From UBA9659 sp965208605 (lineage in GTDB: Bacteria > Pseudomonadota > Gammaproteobacteria > Pseudomonadales > Azotimanducaceae): 64,000 nucleotides of DNA. Position numbers and translations under genes: made by a program. Numbering within the stretch: the stretch's first letter is position 1; each line of letters starts with the position of its first letter. The DNA is taken from positions 2,604,001-2,668,000 of the forward strand of contig OZ242345.1 of assembly GCA_965208605.1 (NCBI GenBank), written 5' to 3'. The notes below the pieces were generated by a model, which did no database searches, was not told the DNA's origin, and was given only the letters and a program-made list of their open reading frames with translations. This document shows positions 60,272 to 64,000 of the stretch, in pieces.

Positions 60272-60583
60272 ATGATGAAGAAATTGTTGCCTGTTTCACC
60301 GGGTGAATTGCTTAAAGATGAGTTCCTTGACCCGATGGGAATCTCTCAATATCGCCTGGCGAAAGAAATCGAAGTCCCTGCTCAGAGAATCGGGGCTATT
60401 GTTTCTAGCAAACGCTCAATCACAGCTAACACAGACCTGCGACTTTGCCGATTTTTCGGGTTGTCGAATGGTTACTGGCTTCGAGCCCAAGCTGCGTACG
60501 ATACCGAGGTTGCTGCGGAAGAATTGGCCGACGAACTGGAGCATATAAGGCCATGGGAGCAGCTAGGCAGGGTAGGAAAATGA
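60272..60583 (+). CDS. higA: HigA-type antitoxin
   Basis: A 103-residue HTH antitoxin of the XRE/HigA family. PVSPGELLKDEFLDPMGISQ is the conserved start; the helix-turn-helix is QYRLAKEIEVPAQRIGAIVS, then NGYWLRAQAAYD. It should neutralise HigB and repress the operon. Start at 60272 or 60275; GGAG at 60264-60267 fits either. An upstream TTG at 60269 is less likely. Confidence 0.85.
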   Translation: MMKKLLPVSPGELLKDEFLDPMGISQYRLAKEIEVPAQRIGAIVSSKRSITANTDLRLCRFFGLSNGYWLRAQAAYDTEVAAEELADELEHIRPWEQLGRVGK

Positions 60584-60599
60584 CTACATTTGACTAGGC

Positions 60600-60890
60600 C
60601 AGGGGCTTGCGCCGCCACTCTGGATTGTCCGGGCTACGTCGGACAATGACGGGAAAGGGGGTGTGGGGGCGGCGAACTGCATGGCGGCTTACGGCGCCCC
60701 GCGCCGTCATTCTCGAGCTTGTCCTCTTGTCGCAGGCGGAATCCAGAGGACGAGCGGTATTGCCTTTATTCCACTGGATTCTTGTCACTAGCACTCTCCC
60801 TGATATGCTCGCGCCAACCCCTGTTGATGTGTAGCGGGAATATCACAGGTGGTTGGCTTTGTTCCTCTGGATTCCCGCTCCTGTTCAAGC
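60600..60890. repeat. Dispersed repeat cluster after higBA
   Basis: Contains a GCCACTCTGGATTGTCCG piece with a small inverted pair (GTCCGGGCTACGTCGGAC), a forward copy at 60700-60755 with the CTTGTCGCAGGCGG loop, and GTTCCTCTGGATTCCCGC at 60860-60880. No gene is seen. Confidence 0.75.
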
Positions 60891-60920
60891 CAAGGGGCAG
60901 GCTCTCGAAATATTTTACAA

Positions 60921-60942
60921 TTTACTCAATGTATTGAGTAAA
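60921..60942. promoter_or_regulatory. Palindromic operator-like site, copy 2
   Basis: Same inverted repeat as copy 1, here followed by ATTACTCATTATGTTGAG, giving an ATG start at 60953. Comparison shows copy 1 lost about 21 bp by recombination between the TTGAGTAAAA segments. Confidence 0.65.
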
Positions 60943-60952
60943 ATTACTCATT

Positions 60953-61396
60953 ATGTTGAGTAAAAATACATTCACCAGTAGTCAGGCGGAGGAGTTGCGG
61001 CGGCGGTTAAAAGAACCCCGGCGTTTTATCCAGGCCGTATCGGGTGGCAGACAAGTGGGCAATGCCACTATGGTGTTGCAGGTGGCGGAGCGGAATCAGT
61101 TGCCATACCACTTTTCCAGTGCAGATGAACCGACGTTGCGTGGCGATGTCTGGATTGCAACACAATGGGAGCAGGCGCGTTTGCTCGCCAGCAAACCAAG
61201 AAGGAAAAATGCGCTGCTGATACTGGATGGAGTACAAAAGGTGCCCAACTGGACGGAAACGGTAAAACGTCTTTGGGATGAAGACACTCGGTATAACATC
61301 TTAGTCAAGGTCGTCTTGCTTTGTTCCGAGCCGCTACTGGCAGGTAAGGGCTTGACCGAGACTCTTGCCGGGCGTTTTGAAATCTTGCCCCCCTGA
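60953..61396 (+). pseudogene. AAA ATPase (DUF4143-type) remnant, copy 2
   Basis: Encodes 147 residues: MLSKNTFTSSQAEELRRRL, SGGRQVGNATMVLQVAE (Walker A Lys replaced by Asn), LLILDGVQKV (Walker B Glu replaced by Gly), VVLLCSEPLLAGKGL and LAGRFEILPP, then stop where the family continues for some 250 residues. Both catalytic motifs are damaged and the C-terminal part, including DUF4143, is missing. Confidence 0.8.
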
Positions 61397-61500
61397 CGCC
61401 GCACTTACGGGTACTAAAACGCCGCCGGACAGCCAGATGGCGGGGCACACCGCTCCGCGCCGTCAGGATCAAAGAAGGCGGGAATCCAGAGTGGCGAACG
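61397..61500. repeat. Dispersed repeat truncating the ABC-3C upstream gene
   Basis: Carries GATGGCGGGGCACACCGCTC, CCGCGCCGTCAGGATCAAAG and GGCGGGAATCCAGAGTGGCG. It joins the end of the ATPase remnant to the end of another gene, so recombination between repeats may have deleted what lay between. Confidence 0.7.
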
Positions 61501-61616
61501 TAAGCCGCCTGAATGAGCGGGGCACACCTGAACATCAACTAGCAGTTTTCACCGTGCTTGCCTATTACTTTGAGCGTTGTGATATTTTCGAGGAGCCTCT
61601 GGAGAATACGTTGTGA
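61501..61616 (+). pseudogene. ABC-three-component system upstream component, C-terminal remnant
   Basis: In frame and ending at TGA 61614-61616: GTPEHQLAVFTVLAYYFERC then DIFEEPLENTL. The stop overlaps the GTG start of the middle component (GTGA), the coupling expected for an intact operon, so this is the natural end of the upstream gene. Its body is missing; the repeat at 61397-61500 stands in its place. Confidence 0.55.
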
Positions 61617-61861
61617 TTCTACCATCCGAAAATTTGCCCCAAGAGCACGTCTTGCTGACTATAGGTGGTCGCATCCTGCAGCACATTCAGGAACCCATGA
61701 CGGTTTCAGCACTTTGGGAACACTTGCGGACGACGCATGAAGAAGGCGCTGATTCGCGGCAGGCGTTTCATTATGACAAGTTTGTGCTTGCCCTCGATCT
61801 TCTTTTCATGATTGGTGCGGTTAATCTAGAGGACGGGCGTTTGATCCGATACAAGCGATGA
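61613..61861 (+). CDS. ABC-three-component system middle component (MC6-like)
   Basis: An 82-residue protein starting with GTG at 61613. ILPSENLPQEHVLLTIGGRI and PMTVSALWEHL match small middle components of ABC-3C defence systems, which link the SMC-like ATPase to the effector-bearing partner. Its stop overlaps the ATPase start by 4 bp. The label MC6 is from family memory. Confidence 0.7.
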   Translation: MILPSENLPQEHVLLTIGGRILQHIQEPMTVSALWEHLRTTHEEGADSRQAFHYDKFVLALDLLFMIGAVNLEDGRLIRYKR

Positions 61862-63570
61862 TCCACGGCATTTCCAGTAATCTCCCCACATTTAAGACGC
61901 TTGCGTTCAAAGCAGGACTGAACATCTTGATTGCAAAAAAGGAACCGGGTGCCAGTGAACAGCAGACAAGGAATCGGGCAGGCAAGACCAGTCTGATTGA
62001 GATTATTCATTTCCTGACCGGTGCGAATGTAGACAAAAACTCGTTGTTCCTTGAGGAAGCATTGCTCCACCAATCCTTTGTGATGGATTTCGATCTTGCT
62101 GGAAGGCGAGTTTCAGTAGAACGATCAGTCGAGAACAATACAAAGGTTCATATTAATGACGAAATGTCGCAGAGATATTCCTTTCCCAACTCAGAATGGA
62201 TTTCGGATATTGGAGAGCGAATCTTTGAGATTCAAAAAACAGAAGAGTCCGGTCGCAGTCCTACATTTCGCTCTTTGTTTCCCTACTTTGTTCGTCGGCA
62301 GAATTCTGGGGCATTCACGACCCCAGAGAAACAAACCGCCGTGCAGCGACGGGGTGCCTACCAACCTACATTGATGTATATGCTTGGCTTGGATTGGCGA
62401 ATAGCACGAGATTGGCAGGTCTTCCGTGACCAAGAGCAGAAGCTGAAGGAACTCAAAAAGGCCGCCAGAGCCGGTGATTTTGGCAACATTATCGGAAAAG
62501 CTGCCGACCTTCGTACACAGTTGACCGTTGCCGAAGACCAGTTAAACCAACTCAAAGAGCAGGCCGAGTCCTTTCAGGTACTGCCTCAGTACAGAGAATT
62601 GGAGCTGGAAGCCGATGATTTGACTCAAAAGATCAACAGGTTTGCCAATGCGAATGTAGTTGATACAGCCTTGATGCGAGATCTTGAGCTTGCCATGAAC
62701 TCGGAAATCCCTCCTTCCCTGACTGAATTGGAGGAGATCTATGCAGAAGCCGATATCGTGTTGCCCGACGTAGCTGTCAAACGATATGAGGAAGTCAGCA
62801 GCTTTCATCGTTCTGTGATCCGGAACCGACGGGATTATCTAGAGGAAGAAATGGAGTCGACCAAGCAACGCATCGATATGCGGGAACAGGAGAAGGCTCG
62901 CTTTGATCAGAGACGCGCTGAGATTATGAACCTTCTGAAGAGTCATGGAGCATTAGATCAGTTTTCTTTGCTTCGGGCAGAAGTGGCTCGAAAGCAAGCT
63001 AATGCCGAATTGCTACGTCAACGCTTTGAGGCAGCCGAGCAATTGGAAGGAACGAAAAACAAACTGGATATTGAGCGCAACCAATTGACTCTCCGACTAC
63101 GCCGTGACTTTTCCGAGCAGGGCGAACGCCTGAATAAGGCGATACTGGCGTTTGAAGCGATATCAGAGCGACTGTATGAGTCAGCTGGAAGTATGATTAT
63201 AAATCCAACCGCGAACGGTCCTGAATTTTCCTTCCCGATGCAGGGTGCGCTGAGCAAAGGTATAAAAAACATGCAGATATTTTGCTTTGACATGATGCTG
63301 ATGCAGGTCTGCGCGGAGCGCAAGATAGGTCCTGGTTTTCTGGTTCATGACAGTCACCTATTTGATGGCGTCGATGGTCGGCAGATGATTCATGCTCTGA
63401 AGGTTGGCGCGGAAATGGCGGATGAACTCGGGTTTCAGTACATTGTTACCATGAATGAGGATGATGCATCCAAAGAAACAATTGCCGACTTTGATATTGA
63501 TCAATATATGCTTCCGGTTGCCTTGACCGATGCTACGGAGGACGGCGGATTATTTGGCATAAGGTTCTAG
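61858..63570 (+). CDS. DUF2326 SMC-like ATPase of an ABC-three-component system
   Basis: A 570-residue ATPase. The Walker A is RNRAGKTSLIEIIHFL (about 38-53). A long coiled-coil region spans about 180-430, with DQRRAEIMNLLKSHG near its centre. The C-terminal head has GPGFLVHDSHLFDGVD (Walker B-like) and QYIVTMNEDD. This matches DUF2326 proteins of the ABC-3C class, thought to act in defence or conflict. With the upstream effector-type partner truncated, the system is probably inactive unless rescued elsewhere. Confidence 0.83.
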   Translation: MIHGISSNLPTFKTLAFKAGLNILIAKKEPGASEQQTRNRAGKTSLIEIIHFLTGANVDKNSLFLEEALLHQSFVMDFDLAGRRVSVERSVENNTKVHINDEMSQRYSFPNSEWISDIGERIFEIQKTEESGRSPTFRSLFPYFVRRQNSGAFTTPEKQTAVQRRGAYQPTLMYMLGLDWRIARDWQVFRDQEQKLKELKKAARAGDFGNIIGKAADLRTQLTVAEDQLNQLKEQAESFQVLPQYRELELEADDLTQKINRFANANVVDTALMRDLELAMNSEIPPSLTELEEIYAEADIVLPDVAVKRYEEVSSFHRSVIRNRRDYLEEEMESTKQRIDMREQEKARFDQRRAEIMNLLKSHGALDQFSLLRAEVARKQANAELLRQRFEAAEQLEGTKNKLDIERNQLTLRLRRDFSEQGERLNKAILAFEAISERLYESAGSMIINPTANGPEFSFPMQGALSKGIKNMQIFCFDMMLMQVCAERKIGPGFLVHDSHLFDGVDGRQMIHALKVGAEMADELGFQYIVTMNEDDASKETIADFDIDQYMLPVALTDATEDGGLFGIRF

Positions 63571-63644
63571 CCTAAGGTATGGAAAACTTTCTCAATCCCG
63601 GAGTCACGAGGGACGCGGAAGCAAGCGAACAAAAACCCTTACAA

Positions 63645-63691
63645 TTTACTCAATGTATTGAGTAAAATTACTCATTATGTTGAGTAAAATG
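63645..63691 (+). promoter_or_regulatory. Palindromic operator-like site, copy 3, with ATPase gene head
   Basis: The inverted repeat at 63645-63666 is followed by ATTACTCATTATGTTGAG and the first codons MLSKM; the similarity then stops. Only the control region and start codon of the ATPase gene remain. Confidence 0.6.
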
Positions 63692-63870
63692 ACACGAAGC
63701 ATTGCGCAAACCCAGTCAACCATAGCAAAGCGACTACCCAACCCGCACCCAGCCAGTCCTAGCCAGCCCGCAGCCAGCCAACCCTAGCCAACCCGCACCC
63801 ACCAACACCCCACATATACCCATATCACCCCAACTGTGGTAGCCTGACAGCATCTGTCTCGCGGACTAAA
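63692..63870. repeat. C/A-rich degenerate repeat
   Basis: Repeated CCCGCACCCAGCCAG and CCAGCCAACCCTAGCC steps run from about 63738 to 63810. No gene is seen between the ATPase head and 63875. Confidence 0.5.
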
Positions 63871-63874
63871 TATC

Positions 63875-63937
63875 ATGATTGAAATTACCGAAGCCGCGCA
63901 GAAGCTGAAAAACAATATGATATTCCTCACCATATAA
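63875..63937 (+). pseudogene. Possible NfuA/HesB-type gene head
   Basis: ATG then IEITEAAQKLKNN, resembling the start of Fe-S biogenesis proteins (MIxITEAAQ...), breaking off into IFLTI and stop after 20 codons. The match is short and could be chance. Confidence 0.3.
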
Positions 63938-63950
63938 ATACATTGAAGAT

Positions 63951-64000
63951 ATGAAAATTGAATATATAAGGTTAAAAAACTTCCGCGCTTTTCATGATGT
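63951..64000 (+). CDS. AAA/RecF-type ATPase, N-terminal part
   Basis: ATG at 63951 gives MKIEYIRLKNFRAFHD, the first beta-strand of RecF/OLD/SMC-like ATPases, where IxLKNFRxF precedes the P-loop. The gene runs off the right edge. Given the neighbourhood, another defence ATPase is likely. Confidence 0.55.
   Translation, partial: MKIEYIRLKNFRAFHD

Noticed and set aside
59647..61396. The two ATPase copies as functional genes
   Set aside because: Walker A lysine is lost in both, Walker B is altered in copy 2, and the C-terminal two thirds are missing.

Overview
The window reads as chromosomal DNA from a Gram-negative bacterium, most likely a gammaproteobacterium (inference from protein flavour; no rRNA or other marker gene lies here). 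It holds three kinds of sequence: GC-rich metabolic operons, defence islands of different base composition, and a large amount of short dispersed and tandem repeat DNA. Several broken genes, two intact type I restriction systems plus fragments of a third, and abundant repeats suggest a plastic, possibly host-associated genome. The lifestyle is a guess.

Region 1 (1-14120) is a steroid ring-degradation cluster. hsaA, hsaD, hsaE, hsaG, hsaF and hsaC form the 9,10-seco pathway for rings A/B: hydroxylation of the phenolic seco-steroid, extradiol cleavage, C-C hydrolysis, then conversion of 2-hydroxydienoate to pyruvate and an acyl-CoA. ipdA, ipdB, ipdC, echA20, fadA6, two SDR genes (the second ipdF-like) and a MaoC hydratase follow and fit degradation of the remaining C/D-ring propanoate (HIP). 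A lone acyl-CoA dehydrogenase at 24979-26142 may belong to the same pathway. The junction between the two SDR genes carries three 112-bp tandem units, each a complete 36-codon mini-ORF.

Region 2 (14386-23019) is an AT-rich defence operon: a GIY-YIG protein, type I hsdR, a cytosine-5 methyltransferase, a MORC/MutL-like GHKL ATPase with a C-terminal PD-(D/E)xK nuclease signature, then hsdM and hsdS. The Dcm-MORC pair is nested inside the type I operon and nearly all junctions overlap. Beyond it (23020-24975) lie an orphan antitoxin-like gene, a NYN-domain gene, and two copies of a promoter-plus-terminator cassette on the minus strand that look like small RNAs.

Region 3 (24979-44894) is mostly housekeeping or accessory metabolism: the acyl-CoA dehydrogenase; a metal permease plus ZIP transporter; leuC-leuD-cimA (citramalate route to isoleucine, plus leucine); a DUF3014 protein; a STAS protein and a GPP34 (GOLPH3-like) protein; two CDP-alcohol phosphatidyltransferases; membrane proteins; MFS and MATE transporters; and an enoyl-CoA hydratase. 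Tandem repeats, commonly of 15 bp, sit just ahead of several start codons and also occur in frame inside proteins.

Region 4 (44895-64000) is a second defence region. It contains RhuM-like pseudogene fragments, a Fic protein, a complete type I system (hsdM-hsdS-hsdR) with a YgjP-like metallopeptidase, a SIR2-HerA pair with an unknown third gene lying between fragments of hsdS and hsdR, two decayed copies of an AAA ATPase gene flanking higBA, an ABC-three-component pair with the end of its upstream partner, and the start of a further ATPase gene at the window edge.
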